64,000 nt of DNA from Idiomarina loihiensis (GCF_024584785.1 NZ_CP074112.1:558001-622000), one strand, 5' to 3'. Numbered from the stretch's first letter, positions 7,814-17,569 are shown. Notes: a model not told the origin generated them from the letters alone. Program-made: numbers and translations.

Positions 7814-10342
7814 ATGAATCCAGTTCAGCTTTCTGGTTGGCGCCTAGGTTTAAAGCTACTTAGCTTTGGCGTACTTGGCTTAGTTGCTATGGCCGGCGCG
7901 CATGGCGCTTCACTCAGTTCGACATCAACCTCACCATCGACACCATCAGCAGCGTTATTAGAGCAGCCTCTAACTGCTAGCGCTATTGCCGAAAAGGCAC
8001 TGGGGCAGTATGCGGTGCGTACGTGGAATACCCGTAATGGGCTCCCCCATAACTCAGTCAATAAAATAGCCCAAGCTAAAGATGGCAGTATCTGGCTTGC
8101 CACGTGGGAAGGCCCGGTACGCTATAACGGCCAGACTTTTCAAATCTATGCTGACACCGCAGAAACTAAGATGCCCGAAGCAGGCGCTCTTGATGTATCT
8201 ATGTCACCTAATCAGCAGTTGATTCAAGTAGCGGGAACTCGCGGTGCGGTCGTGCGATTTGATGGGCAACGTTGGGATTACGTCAAAGTTGGTGAGGGTT
8301 ATATTTTTGAAACCTTGATCGACCAGCAACAACACTTTTGGGCAGCCTCGACCGCAGGTCTTTATCAGGTAGATAGTAGTGGCCAAGGGCAACATAAATT
8401 GTATACCCAAACCGAGGGGCTACCAGCTGACTTTACCTTTCGTATTCACCAAGCCCCTCGTAGTTATCGCGAAAACGCCGGCGTATGGGCCGGAACGCGC
8501 TTAGGCCTCGCCTATTATCATGCTGCTACTGACAGCTTTGTCCAAGAGCCAAGTGTACCGGCTACTCAGGTGCGAGCCATGCTAACTTTGGCCAATGGGA
8601 CGTTAGTGGTGGCAACCGATGAGGGCGTTTTTTTTCAACGTGCCTTAGGCGAACCGTTTCAACCTTGGCCCGTGCCGATTAAAGATCGCGTCACCAGTTT
8701 AGTTGAAGGCCCCAATGGTTGCCTTTGGGTCGGTACCTTTACGCAGGGTTTAGGCAGGTTTTGTCTTAATTCTGAGCAGTGGTTATCGGTAGAAGATGGC
8801 TTACCGAACTCACACATCAACGATCTTTTTAAAGATCGAGATAATAATCTATGGATTGCTAGCCATGGTGGCTTGGTGCAGTTGCGCAATACTTTGTTCA
8901 GCAGCTATACCCAAACTGATGGTATCAAGGGTAATAATGTTCGCGCTATTGCCGAAGATGCGCAGGGGGCGATTTGGATTGGTACCAATGACGGTATCAG
9001 TCGGCAGCAGGGCGACCGCTTTGTCGCTGTTGCGGGGCAATCAGATACCAACAAAGTTTCAGTGTTAAGCCTGGCGCGTGGTTCGGAACAGTTGATGTAT
9101 GTTGGTTCTTATACCAGCGGTTTGTTGCAATTAAGCCAGCAAGGATTGAGTGCCAGCTTAACCGCAGCAAATGGGCTTGATAGTAACGAAGTTAGAATCG
9201 TTAAGGTGTTACCTAGTGGACATCTGTTGTTGGGCACCCCTGAAGGACTCAAGTTAGTTGCCGCAGAGTTCGGTAAGTTAACTGTCTTGGATAGTTTAAA
9301 TTCCGCGAACGGTTTGCCAGGTGATTTTATCTCATCTATTACCATCGACCCCAATGGTGGAATTTGGCTGGGTTCAACGCTCACACTCATGTATTTACGC
9401 CCACAGGTGGCCGATCCACTGGCCCAGCTAGCGACTACGCCATCGTTTAATTTGTGGCAGCCCGAGGCAGTAGATCTACCAGCTTTTACTGGTGCGCGTA
9501 ACGTCTTTGCTGGCGTGGTCCACCAACAACGTTTATGGTTCGCGACAGATCATGGTTTAATCACGCGACCCTTAGCGAGTGACGACTGGCGCTGGTTGTC
9601 GCGTCGTGATGGGCTGCCCTTTGATAAGGCTTTTTCGATTAACTTTGATAGTAACCATCATCTTTGGTTAGGGAGTTCTCAGGGGATCGCACGCTTAAGC
9701 CGCCAGACCCTTGATGGTTGGTTGAATAGACGTATCACCAACATAAGTTACCAGCGCTTTTCAGAAGCTGATGGCATGGTTACGCGGCAACTGACTACCG
9801 GTGGGCCTGCCTCTTTAGTGAGTGACACCAATCAGTTGTGGTTTGCCTCTGCACTTGGTGTGATTGCTGTAGATCCAGCCCAGGCGCAAGCGAATGATGC
9901 TGAGGGTAATAAGCCTGAGCCTGTATTGCTAGAAGCTATTAACGCAGATAAGCAACTGCTGCTAGCGCCGCAATACGACACAGCGCAGTCTGTCGATGAC
10001 CTACAATTAACCCCAACTACGAAGCGTATTACCTTTTCTTACGTCAGCATGACCTATGCTATGCCGGAGCAGTTAGAATATCAAACGCGCTTGGTTGGTT
10101 TTGATGATGACTGGATAAATCGTGGCAGCGCTACCGCAGTGGAATACACCTCGTTACCTCCGGGTAATTATCGCTTTGAGGTGCGTGCACGCTATCTAGG
10201 TGGGCAATGGAATGAACCCACGGGTATCAAGTTTAGCCAACAAGGGCGATTCTTTGATCAACGTAATGTGTGGTACGCATTGGTGGTACTGGCATTACTA
10301 CTTGGTGGGTTATTAGGCTGGCGCTTGACCAGCAAGCGCTGA
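7814..10342 (+). CDS. periplasmic beta-propeller sensor (reg_prop + Y_Y_Y), no output domain
   Basis: An 842-residue protein with an N-terminal signal sequence and a long run of propeller repeats of the 'two-component regulator propeller' type. Blades are visible as 'GLPHNSVNKIAQ..GSIWLAT', 'GLPNSHINDLF..NNLWIAS', 'GIKGNNVRAIAE..GAIWIGT', 'GLPGDFISSITI..GGIWLGS' and 'GLPFDKAFSINF..HHLWLGS'. A Y_Y_Y domain follows near 735-800 ('YQTRLVGFDDDWINRG'), then one transmembrane helix near 815-836, and the protein stops at 'RLTSKR'. Family members normally continue into a coiled coil plus GGDEF or histidine kinase; that part is absent, and only 23 bp separate the stop from the next gene. It may signal through the upstream EAL protein, or it may be truncated. 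Confidence 0.85.
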   Translation: MNPVQLSGWRLGLKLLSFGVLGLVAMAGAHGASLSSTSTSPSTPSAALLEQPLTASAIAEKALGQYAVRTWNTRNGLPHNSVNKIAQAKDGSIWLATWEGPVRYNGQTFQIYADTAETKMPEAGALDVSMSPNQQLIQVAGTRGAVVRFDGQRWDYVKVGEGYIFETLIDQQQHFWAASTAGLYQVDSSGQGQHKLYTQTEGLPADFTFRIHQAPRSYRENAGVWAGTRLGLAYYHAATDSFVQEPSVPATQVRAMLTLANGTLVVATDEGVFFQRALGEPFQPWPVPIKDRVTSLVEGPNGCLWVGTFTQGLGRFCLNSEQWLSVEDGLPNSHINDLFKDRDNNLWIASHGGLVQLRNTLFSSYTQTDGIKGNNVRAIAEDAQGAIWIGTNDGISRQQGDRFVAVAGQSDTNKVSVLSLARGSEQLMYVGSYTSGLLQLSQQGLSASLTAANGLDSNEVRIVKVLPSGHLLLGTPEGLKLVAAEFGKLTVLDSLNSANGLPGDFISSITIDPNGGIWLGSTLTLMYLRPQVADPLAQLATTPSFNLWQPEAVDLPAFTGARNVFAGVVHQQRLWFATDHGLITRPLASDDWRWLSRRDGLPFDKAFSINFDSNHHLWLGSSQGIARLSRQTLDGWLNRRITNISYQRFSEADGMVTRQLTTGGPASLVSDTNQLWFASALGVIAVDPAQAQANDAEGNKPEPVLLEAINADKQLLLAPQYDTAQSVDDLQLTPTTKRITFSYVSMTYAMPEQLEYQTRLVGFDDDWINRGSATAVEYTSLPPGNYRFEVRARYLGGQWNEPTGIKFSQQGRFFDQRNVWYALVVLALLLGGLLGWRLTSKR

Positions 10343-10353
10343 AGCTTGCTGGT
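10328..10353. terminator. inverted repeat between convergent genes
   Basis: A perfect 9-bp stem (ACCAGCAAG / CTTGCTGGT) with an eight-base loop spans the stop codon of the propeller sensor and faces the 3' end of the SDR gene. There is no T tract on either strand, so termination is likely but weak. Confidence 0.45.
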
Positions 10354-10365
10354 TCATCAAGCTAT

Positions 10366-11151
10366 TTATCGATTGGCAACCATACGACGCACTAGCCCGG
10401 GAGCAAAGCGTTGTAACCATGGCGCCAGTTTGGATACGCCTGAGCCCACCACCACCTCAGCTTGTTGCTTAGCGATGGCGGCTAACGAGCGTTTGGCACA
10501 TTCTGCTGCTGAAATGCCCCCAGCATTATCAGGGTCAGCATGACCCAACTCTGAGCCGTCACCAGTAAGGGAATTGTGCGCCACTTGGGTGTTGATAAAA
10601 CCAGGTAAAATAGAAGTGACCACCAAACCATGGCTGGTCATTTCAGCCCTTAACGAGTCCATAAAGCCAATCACCCCAAACTTAGCACCATTATAACCAC
10701 TGCGTAGTTTGGTTCCGACTTTGCCCGCAACGCTAGATACCGTAACTATGTGTCCAGCGCGCCGCTCCACCATCCGCGGTAACACCAATTTGGTTAGCGC
10801 AATCACGGCAAAATAGTCAATTTCCATTAATTGCCGATAGACTTTTAAGTCGGTGTCTAGAATCAACGAACGTTGCGAAACACCGGCATTATTGATGAGG
10901 ATATCGATAACTTGATCACCCAAGGCCGCCTGTGCTTGTGCCGCCACATGCTCCGGCTGATTCAAATCAAGAGCCAAGATTTGGTGGCGCTCTGGATGAG
11001 CAAGTTGTTGCCGTACTTGCTCTAATACCTCAGCGCGACGCGAGGTTAGGATTAAATGAGCTCCGGCGCTGGCTAGCTGTTCAGCCATGGCTAAGCCGAT
11101 GCCTGAGGAGGCACCGGTTAGCCACACGGTTTTACCTTGAAAGTAACTCAT
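10366..11151 (-). CDS. short-chain dehydrogenase/reductase
   Basis: A 261-residue classical SDR. It has the nucleotide-binding 'TGASSGIG' at about residue 13, 'NNAG' near 88 and a catalytic Ser...Tyr-x-x-x-Lys (S-S-V-A-G..., 'GYNGAKFG'). The 'LTSRR' after the first beta strand suggests NADPH preference. The substrate is unknown. The sequence resembles DHRS7-like SDRs, with an extended hydrophobic C-terminus ('LAPWLQRFAPGLVRRM') that may associate with membrane. It lies 5 bp downstream of the AbgT transporter on the same strand and is likely co-transcribed with it. Confidence 0.85.
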   Translation of the reverse strand: MSYFQGKTVWLTGASSGIGLAMAEQLASAGAHLILTSRRAEVLEQVRQQLAHPERHQILALDLNQPEHVAAQAQAALGDQVIDILINNAGVSQRSLILDTDLKVYRQLMEIDYFAVIALTKLVLPRMVERRAGHIVTVSSVAGKVGTKLRSGYNGAKFGVIGFMDSLRAEMTSHGLVVTSILPGFINTQVAHNSLTGDGSELGHADPDNAGGISAAECAKRSLAAIAKQQAEVVVGSGVSKLAPWLQRFAPGLVRRMVANR

Positions 11152-11156
11152 ACCTG

Positions 11157-12704
11157 TTAGCCTGCAGGGTAAATGTAGTTAGCTTGAATACCTAGTGGGA
11201 AACCAATCATCCAGTAAATGATTAAGAAGGCGGACCACAGGATCAACAAAGTAAAGGTAAAGGGTAGCATCATAGCTACTAATGAACCGATACCAGTACC
11301 CTTCACATAGCGCTGACAATACAACACCACTAACGGGAAGTAAGGCAATAACGGGGTAATAATATTACTAACCGAGTCACCTACACGATAGGCAGCCTGA
11401 GTTAAATCAGGTGAGTAACCTAATTGCATCAGCATAGGTACAAAAATCGGTGATAACAGCGCCCACTTCGCAGACGATGAGCCCAAGAATAGATTGATAA
11501 ATGCTACCAGCATGATCAAGCCAACCATGGTGACTCCACCAGATAACTGCAGTGAACTTAAGAACTGAGCACCTTTGATGGAGAGTAGAGTTCCTAGGTT
11601 AGAATCGCCAAAGGCTTTAATGAATAACGCACAGAAGAATGCCATGACCATGTAGTAGGCCATGTCTTCCATCGATTTACTCATGGCTTTAATGACATCT
11701 TGTGAGTTTTTAAAGTTACCAGAGATATAGCCGTGCACTATGCCTGGTACGATAAAGAGCAAGAAAATCAACGGGACTATCATTTGCATCAGCGGTGCCG
11801 CAAAAGATTTTAACTCGCCAGTTGGATCTGCTAATGGAGTATTTTCTGCCGTGGCGGCAAAGAACAGGGCAACTAAACCCAAAACCATGGTCAAGGTAGC
11901 AGCATAAAAAGCTTTACGGTCACGAGGCGTAACATCGTCTAGCACTGGCATATCTTCTTGATCACCATCAATTGTGGCGGTCTTCTTTAACCGTGGTTCA
12001 ATCACTTTATCGGTTAAAAACCAACCCACAGCAACCACCACCAGCGATGATGCAGCGGTAAAGAAGTAGTTATTGAGCGGATTTAACTGAATAGAAGGGT
12101 CGTAAATTTGCGCAGCCGCTAAGGTATATCCCTGCAAGAGCGGATCGATAGCGGAAGGTACAAAGTTTGCGCTAAAGCCACCGGAGACCCCGGCAAAAGC
12201 TGCTGCAATACCAGCAAGAGGATGGCGTCCTGCAGCGTAGAAAATCACCCCGCCTAACGGAATAACCAACACATAACCGGCATCTACGGCGGTATGGCTG
12301 ACAATTGCAATAAGAATGAGGACCGGCGTGAGCAGCATTTTTGGCGTGACATTAAGCATCAGTTTAATGGCTACGTTAATAAAACCACTGCGCTCAGCTA
12401 CACCCACCCCAAGCATCGCAACCAAAACGACGCCTAAGGGCGCAAAACCCATAAAGGTATTGACCATGTTGGCGAGGAAGTCAGCCATTTTGTCGCCCGC
12501 CAGCAAGTTTGTGATTTCCACATTATTGCCCGTAAGCGGGTGGATAGCATTAAAGTTAATGCCAGCGAGCAGGTAACTGAGTACCCACACAATCACCAAT
12601 AAGCCAAAAAACATGACGGCAGGATCAGGTAGTTTATTACCTACCCGTTCAACTTTGTCGAGAATGCGATTAAGCAAGGTAGACGATTCTTGCGAACCAG
12701 ACAT
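11157..12704 (-). CDS. AbgT-family transporter (copy 1)
   Basis: A 515-residue inner-membrane protein of the AbgT family. Members include E. coli AbgT (p-aminobenzoyl-glutamate uptake) and MtrF/YdaH (sulfonamide efflux). Signatures visible are the N-terminal 'RVGNKLPDPAVMFF', the 'VSHTAVDAGYVLVIPLGG' helix, 'GVSGGFSANFVPSAIDPLLQG' and the C-terminal 'GSSSAKWALLSPIFVPML' with 'RVGDSVSNIITPLLPYFPLV'. The second family member at 21750-23312 shares this plan. The direction of transport cannot be decided from sequence. It is divergent from rnhB and precedes the SDR gene. Confidence 0.9.
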   Translation of the reverse strand: MSGSQESSTLLNRILDKVERVGNKLPDPAVMFFGLLVIVWVLSYLLAGINFNAIHPLTGNNVEITNLLAGDKMADFLANMVNTFMGFAPLGVVLVAMLGVGVAERSGFINVAIKLMLNVTPKMLLTPVLILIAIVSHTAVDAGYVLVIPLGGVIFYAAGRHPLAGIAAAFAGVSGGFSANFVPSAIDPLLQGYTLAAAQIYDPSIQLNPLNNYFFTAASSLVVVAVGWFLTDKVIEPRLKKTATIDGDQEDMPVLDDVTPRDRKAFYAATLTMVLGLVALFFAATAENTPLADPTGELKSFAAPLMQMIVPLIFLLFIVPGIVHGYISGNFKNSQDVIKAMSKSMEDMAYYMVMAFFCALFIKAFGDSNLGTLLSIKGAQFLSSLQLSGGVTMVGLIMLVAFINLFLGSSSAKWALLSPIFVPMLMQLGYSPDLTQAAYRVGDSVSNIITPLLPYFPLVVLYCQRYVKGTGIGSLVAMMLPFTFTLLILWSAFLIIYWMIGFPLGIQANYIYPAG

Positions 12705-12777
12705 GAGAAAACCCCTTGTTGTATTGTTATTATGATTAAGACGAAAGTATCATACCCCATGTTCCTTCAACAACAAG

Positions 12778-13353
12778 ATGAAAGTTATGATTTGTGGTAC
12801 TGATGAGGCAGGGCGCGGCCCTATTGCCGGGCCTGTGGTGGCAGCAGCGGTTATTTTAGACCCTGCCAAGCCGATTGTGGGCATTAATGATTCGAAAAAG
12901 CTCTCGGAAAAAAAACGTGCAGCTTTGAGTCTCGAGATCAAAGAAAAAGCTTTGTATTGGGCGATAGCGCAGTGTAGTGCTAGTGAAATTGATGACCTTA
13001 ACATTTTGCAGGCTTCGCTGTTGGCGATGCAACGAGCCGTGGCAGGGCTGCCAGTTGCGCCAAGTATGGTGTTAGTGGATGGCAACCATGTACCGCAGTT
13101 ACAGGTGCCAGCCCAGGCAGTGATTGGTGGGGATGGCTTACATGAATGTATTGGCGCTGCTTCGATTTTGGCTAAAGTAGAGCGCGACCGACAAATGTTG
13201 GAGTGGCACCAGCAGTTTCCTCACTATGATTTTGCCAAACATAAGGGCTACCCAACCCCTGCACATCTGGCAATCTTGCGTGAACAGGGGGCCTGCGTCA
13301 TCCACCGTCGCAGCTTTGCGCCAGTAAAGCGCGTTTTGGGTAGTGTTAGTTAG
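12778..13353 (+). CDS. rnhB: ribonuclease HII
   Basis: Ribonuclease HII cleaves the RNA strand of RNA-DNA hybrids and single ribonucleotides embedded in DNA. The catalytic 'GTDEAGRGP' (D9, E10), 'VLVDGNH' and '[11 protein letters not shown]' motifs are intact and the length (191 aa) is normal. In most gammaproteobacteria rnhB sits between lpxB and dnaE; here it stands alone between an AbgT transporter and a lipoprotein gene. No convincing Shine-Dalgarno sequence precedes the ATG at 12778, and an in-frame ATG at 12787 is an alternative start. Confidence 0.92.
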   Translation: MKVMICGTDEAGRGPIAGPVVAAAVILDPAKPIVGINDSKKLSEKKRAALSLEIKEKALYWAIAQCSASEIDDLNILQASLLAMQRAVAGLPVAPSMVLVDGNHVPQLQVPAQAVIGGDGLHECIGAASILAKVERDRQMLEWHQQFPHYDFAKHKGYPTPAHLAILREQGACVIHRRSFAPVKRVLGSVS

Positions 13354-13469
13354 ACAAAATCTTACATTAAAAGAAATGCTTATAAAAAATCTATCGGCTT
13401 TTATTTACACAATATTAACACTTGACTATGTTTAATTTAGCTTCGGCTACATAAACTAAGGAGAGTGTG

Positions 13470-15683
13470 ATGAGAATATCTACAACTTATCAAGGGCTGC
13501 AGCAATCGTTAAAAGTGATGGCATGGGTTGCCTCTTTAACGTTACTTGCTGCGTGCTCTAGCGATAGCAAAGATGATGACCCAGTAACCCCACCACCGCC
13601 GCCGCCGCCACCACCGGCCAGTTATACTCTGGCTGGCACGGCAACGGGCTTGGCGGGCGCAGTTGAGCTTAGTGCTAACGACGAGAGTCTAACCGTAAGT
13701 GAAGATGGCGATTTTGCTTTTACCACCGAATGGGACGATGAAACTACAGTAGACCTAGCGGTAGTAGCAGCCCCAGACGGGCAAGCTTGTACGATTGATC
13801 CTGAACAAGTGACCTTTGCCGGGGAGGACATCACCGATTTAGCCTTAACCTGTGAAGACGAGGTGGTAGCTCCAACCTTTGCCATGCAATGTACAGTTGC
13901 TGGTAATAGTCGTGAACTAACGCTCAACTACAGCATTAATGGAGAAGCCTACAGTCAAGCGCTTACTACCGGAGATGTGCAGTTAGAGCAGCCGGTCAGC
14001 CCAGGTGATCAGGTGCAATTAAGTGTGGATGAATTAGTTGGCCATACCTGTAGTGTTACGCCAGCGGAATTTACTGTAGGTGAAACAGCGCCTTCCATAG
14101 AGGTAACTTGTTCAACCTTTGGCTCTGTCTCCGTGTTGGTCACTGACTATCAAACAGCCATGCCAATTGCTGATGCTTCGGTAGAAGCTTATGTATTCAG
14201 CGGCGAGGCTGGTGCTGTAATTGAAGACGATAGCGCCTATTTGTTACTCGACAATGTGCAAACGAACAGCGAAGGACGAGTTACTATAAGTGGTGTCGGC
14301 TACCAAGAGCGCCTCGTGTTACGCGCTGTTGCTGATGGTTTTGCTAGCCGTTCAGATGTAGCGCGTACCAGTACTGAAAACCCTATTACCAGTACCTCGG
14401 TAGCGATGATAGCTGTGGATGCTCAAGTTAATTTTGACGCCGCTGCAGCTACCATGGTAACGGTTACTGATTCACCGATGGCGGTTGATTTGCCAGCTAA
14501 TGCGTTTGTTAATGCTGCCGGTGAAGTGGTGACCGGCGAGGTGACGGCGAAGTTGACTAATATCGATGCTTCATCGGATCCAGACATCATGCCCGGCGAG
14601 TATGAAGCCTATGATCCAGAGCAAGATGTGGTGCAACTGATTGAGTCGTTTGGTGCTATTGACGCTAGTTTTTCTGATAGCAGTGGCGGGGCCATTAACC
14701 TTGCTGAAGGTACCCAAGCAACTATCCGCATCCCACTAGCGCAACGGGCGACATCACCGCCGGCAACGATTCCGCTTATTCACTTCAATGAAGTGACTGG
14801 TATCTGGGAAGTTGAAGGCGAAGCAACCTTGCAAACGGATAGCAGCAGCGGCGCTCAGTATTATGAAGGTGTGGTTGGACATTTCTCCACCTGGAATGCA
14901 GATGTGCTGTTTGATTCGATTCGAGTGAATGGTTGTGTTTTTGAAGAAGATGGTGTGACACCGCGTCGCAACGTTCGGATCCGTGCGGAAGGGGTGAATT
15001 ATATCGGTCGCTCTTCGGCTTATACCAATGGCGAAGGTGATTATTCGATTCGGGTACGGCCCAATAGTCAGATCCTTATCTCAGTGGATGACGCCAGTGG
15101 CATCAGTACCACCTTTCCGTTAGTTACTGGTAGTGAAGATATGACCTTGCCAGAGTGCGTGGTCGCAGTGCCAGGAGCCATGCGTGTTACTTTAACTTGG
15201 GGCGAAAATCCACGCGATTTAGACACCCATTTTATGGGACCTACCGTGCCGAATGGCGAGGCCAGCACTGAACGTTTCCGAATCTACTACAGCAATAGCA
15301 ATCAAACCGTCAATGGTGTCACCATAGATTTAGATGTTGATGATACTTCGAGTTACGGGCCTGAAGTTACTACGGTACCAGCTTTCCCGTATCCTGGTAT
15401 TTATCGCTATGCCGTGCATCATTACAGCGGCAGTGGCACTGTGTTCCAATCGCCTACGCGGGTAGAACTACAGGTGAACGGTGAGAACTACGTTTTCGCA
15501 CCCAGCCAAGATGAAGATACCGATGGTACTAATGATACCTGGATCGCGTTTGATCTAGAGGTTGCTGAGGATGGCAGCGTTAGCGTGATTCGAGTGGATC
15601 AGTATGTACCTCGTGCTAACTCAGATATTGGCAATGATGGTGCTAATAGCATGATGTTGTTTCCTGAAAAGTCAGTAGACTAA
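13470..15683 (+). CDS. large surface or periplasmic lipoprotein with Ig-like and YfaP-like regions
   Basis: About 737 residues. The signal peptide ends in the lipobox 'LLAAC', so the protein is predicted to be lipid-anchored. A Ser/Asp-rich spacer and a run of nine prolines follow. The body has beta-rich segments with paired cysteines, a carboxypeptidase-regulatory-like 'SVSVLVTDYQTAMPIADASV' segment, and near residue 575 'LTWGENPRDLDTHF', which resembles the D-L-D-x-H motif of YfaP/DUF2135 domains. The function is unknown; adhesion or matrix binding is conceivable. AAGGAG is placed for the ATG at 13470; a GTG one codon upstream is too close to it. A strong bidirectional terminator follows. 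Confidence 0.8.
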   Translation: MRISTTYQGLQQSLKVMAWVASLTLLAACSSDSKDDDPVTPPPPPPPPPASYTLAGTATGLAGAVELSANDESLTVSEDGDFAFTTEWDDETTVDLAVVAAPDGQACTIDPEQVTFAGEDITDLALTCEDEVVAPTFAMQCTVAGNSRELTLNYSINGEAYSQALTTGDVQLEQPVSPGDQVQLSVDELVGHTCSVTPAEFTVGETAPSIEVTCSTFGSVSVLVTDYQTAMPIADASVEAYVFSGEAGAVIEDDSAYLLLDNVQTNSEGRVTISGVGYQERLVLRAVADGFASRSDVARTSTENPITSTSVAMIAVDAQVNFDAAAATMVTVTDSPMAVDLPANAFVNAAGEVVTGEVTAKLTNIDASSDPDIMPGEYEAYDPEQDVVQLIESFGAIDASFSDSSGGAINLAEGTQATIRIPLAQRATSPPATIPLIHFNEVTGIWEVEGEATLQTDSSSGAQYYEGVVGHFSTWNADVLFDSIRVNGCVFEEDGVTPRRNVRIRAEGVNYIGRSSAYTNGEGDYSIRVRPNSQILISVDDASGISTTFPLVTGSEDMTLPECVVAVPGAMRVTLTWGENPRDLDTHFMGPTVPNGEASTERFRIYYSNSNQTVNGVTIDLDVDDTSSYGPEVTTVPAFPYPGIYRYAVHHYSGSGTVFQSPTRVELQVNGENYVFAPSQDEDTDGTNDTWIAFDLEVAEDGSVSVIRVDQYVPRANSDIGNDGANSMMLFPEKSVD

Positions 15684-15705
15684 GCGCTATTCTTTAGCAC
15701 ACAGA

Positions 15706-15743
15706 AAAGCCCGCATGCAGCCATAGTGGTGTATGCGGGCTTT
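15706..15743. terminator. bidirectional terminator
   Basis: A perfect 11-bp stem (AAAGCCCGCAT / ATGCGGGCTTT) with a 16-base loop lies between the lipoprotein and argE, which converge. A and T tracts occur on both sides. Confidence 0.85.
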
Positions 15744-15762
15744 GTTAATTGTGAGAACGGCT

Positions 15763-16920
15763 CTATAAACAGATGCGTTGAATTAACTCGCGCAATTGAT
15801 TTTGTGCCGGAGCAATTTCATCAATGCGAATGTATTCATCAGGCTGATGGGCTTGGGCAATGCTGCCGGGGCCCATAATAATGGTCTGACAGCCTAACTC
15901 TTGCACAAATGGTGCCTCAGTGCAGTAATTAGCTGGTTCCGCTTGGTTGCCAGTAAGTTGTTGTGCGAGTTGCACAATCGTTGAATCAGGCTCACAGCGA
16001 TAGCCAGGAATCGGCTCATGCATGTGTTCTAAACAAATAGCGCCAGGATACTTAGCTTTTACTTCGGCTAAACGTTGATCGATGATGCCGTATAAATCGC
16101 TGATATTCATGCCTGGTAGCGGGCGCATGTCGAGGTGTAATTCGCAACAAGCACAAATACGGTTAGCCGCATCACCGCCATGAATAGCGCCAAAATTTAG
16201 GGTCGGATAGGGCACCACAAAAGTACTATCATGATAGCGTTCGCGAAATTCATGCTGTACGACACGTAATTCCGTGATCACATCGTGCATCACTTCAATG
16301 GCATTGATGCCCGCGGCAGGATTGGAACTATGTCCGGATTTACCGGTAACCCTGATGGCCTCGGTTAGATGGCCTTTGTGGGCGGTGACCGGCACCATAT
16401 TGGTCGGCTCACCAATCACCGCATAAGCGGGTTTTAAGTGGCCAAATGCATCGAGCTCACGAGCCCCAGCCATGGTGGTCTCTTCATCTGCCGTGGCGAT
16501 AATATAGAGGGGCTGACGTAGCTTGGTTAAATCGATACCTCGCAGTGCTTCTAATACAAAAGCGAAAAAACCTTTCATATCAGCACTACCAAGCCCATAT
16601 AAACGGCCGTCGGCTTCACGAAGTTTAAAAGGATCGTGAGTCCACCGACCTTCGTCCCAGGGCACTGTATCAGTATGACCAGCGAGCAGTAAGCCGCCGC
16701 TGTCGCAGCCGTCGGGTACGTAATGAGCCAACAAGTTAAATTTACCGGCCTGATGGTCGAGTTCATGCACATCGATTTGAAAACCAAGAGCTTCAAACCA
16801 ACGGGCTAATTTTTCGATAACGGGCTTATTGCTGGTGTCCCAGCTGGTATCAAGACAGGAAACAGAAGGGATCGCAATAAGATCGCGATACATTTCTAAA
16901 AAACTAGGAAGCTGTGCCAT
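15763..16920 (-). CDS. argE: acetylornithine deacetylase
   Basis: A cytoplasmic M20-family metallopeptidase-like enzyme that converts N-acetylornithine to ornithine in arginine biosynthesis. Two-metal ligands and the catalytic Glu are visible in 'AGHTDTVPWD', 'GLGSADMKGF', 'ATADEETTMAG', 'GEPTNM' and 'QAHQPDEYI'. The 'TEAPFVQELG' segment is typical of ArgE rather than DapE. The length (385 aa) is normal. It is not next to argC-B-H, which is unusual for this group, so assignment rests on sequence only. Confidence 0.88.
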   Translation of the reverse strand: MAQLPSFLEMYRDLIAIPSVSCLDTSWDTSNKPVIEKLARWFEALGFQIDVHELDHQAGKFNLLAHYVPDGCDSGGLLLAGHTDTVPWDEGRWTHDPFKLREADGRLYGLGSADMKGFFAFVLEALRGIDLTKLRQPLYIIATADEETTMAGARELDAFGHLKPAYAVIGEPTNMVPVTAHKGHLTEAIRVTGKSGHSSNPAAGINAIEVMHDVITELRVVQHEFRERYHDSTFVVPYPTLNFGAIHGGDAANRICACCELHLDMRPLPGMNISDLYGIIDQRLAEVKAKYPGAICLEHMHEPIPGYRCEPDSTIVQLAQQLTGNQAEPANYCTEAPFVQELGCQTIIMGPGSIAQAHQPDEYIRIDEIAPAQNQLRELIQRICL

Positions 16921-16993
16921 AAATTGCTCCGTACGTCAGCATCATTCATGCACACAGCATACCTCATATTCTTAAAAAGGGTAGGGGCTAGGC

Positions 16994-17569
16994 TTAGAAG
17001 TGGTAGCTTGCTCGCAAGCGTAAGCCATCACCAAATTCATCATCCTGATAGCCGACACCAACCGACAGATTATTTTGGAGATAATAGTTCACCCCAACTT
17101 GATACTGATTGTCGGTACCAGCATCGCTGTAATCTACCCAACCCGCGCCAGCATACACTTCAAATTGGTCAATACGTTGACGCAGAATGCCTTCAACGCC
17201 CCAAAAACTGCTATCAACAGGGCCCCAGTCTACGTTACCAGCACGTACTCCAAGATCAGCTGTTAAGCCTTGGCTTAACCAAAAATAACGGGCTAATTTG
17301 ATGCCGAAGGCATCGTTGCTTCCGGCAGTATCGCTATCAAAATTACGGTAGTAACCACTCACGTAATAAGGACTGCTAAATTCATAACTACCTTGGGCAA
17401 TGATGCTATCACCACCATCATGATTGGTGATACCAATGCTGCCATAGTTGTATGCCGAATAACGAGGACTCGTTTGGGCATCATTACTGCTCTGAGCAAA
17501 GCTAGCTGAGCTGGCCATAACAGCCCCCGTTGCGACCACAGAAAGCATGATTTTATTTAGCAATTTCAT
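16994..17569 (-). CDS. YfaZ-like outer-membrane beta-barrel protein
   Basis: A 191-residue protein with a clean signal peptide ending 'ASSASFAQ'. The rest is alternating amphipathic strands rich in Gly, Tyr and Asp, and it ends in Phe ('LRASYHF'), as required for BAM-dependent insertion. It resembles small YfaZ-type barrels of unknown function. I chose the ATG at 17569, five codons inside the longest frame, because GAGGAG precedes it at ideal spacing. Confidence 0.75.
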   Translation of the reverse strand: MKLLNKIMLSVVATGAVMASSASFAQSSNDAQTSPRYSAYNYGSIGITNHDGGDSIIAQGSYEFSSPYYVSGYYRNFDSDTAGSNDAFGIKLARYFWLSQGLTADLGVRAGNVDWGPVDSSFWGVEGILRQRIDQFEVYAGAGWVDYSDAGTDNQYQVGVNYYLQNNLSVGVGYQDDEFGDGLRLRASYHF

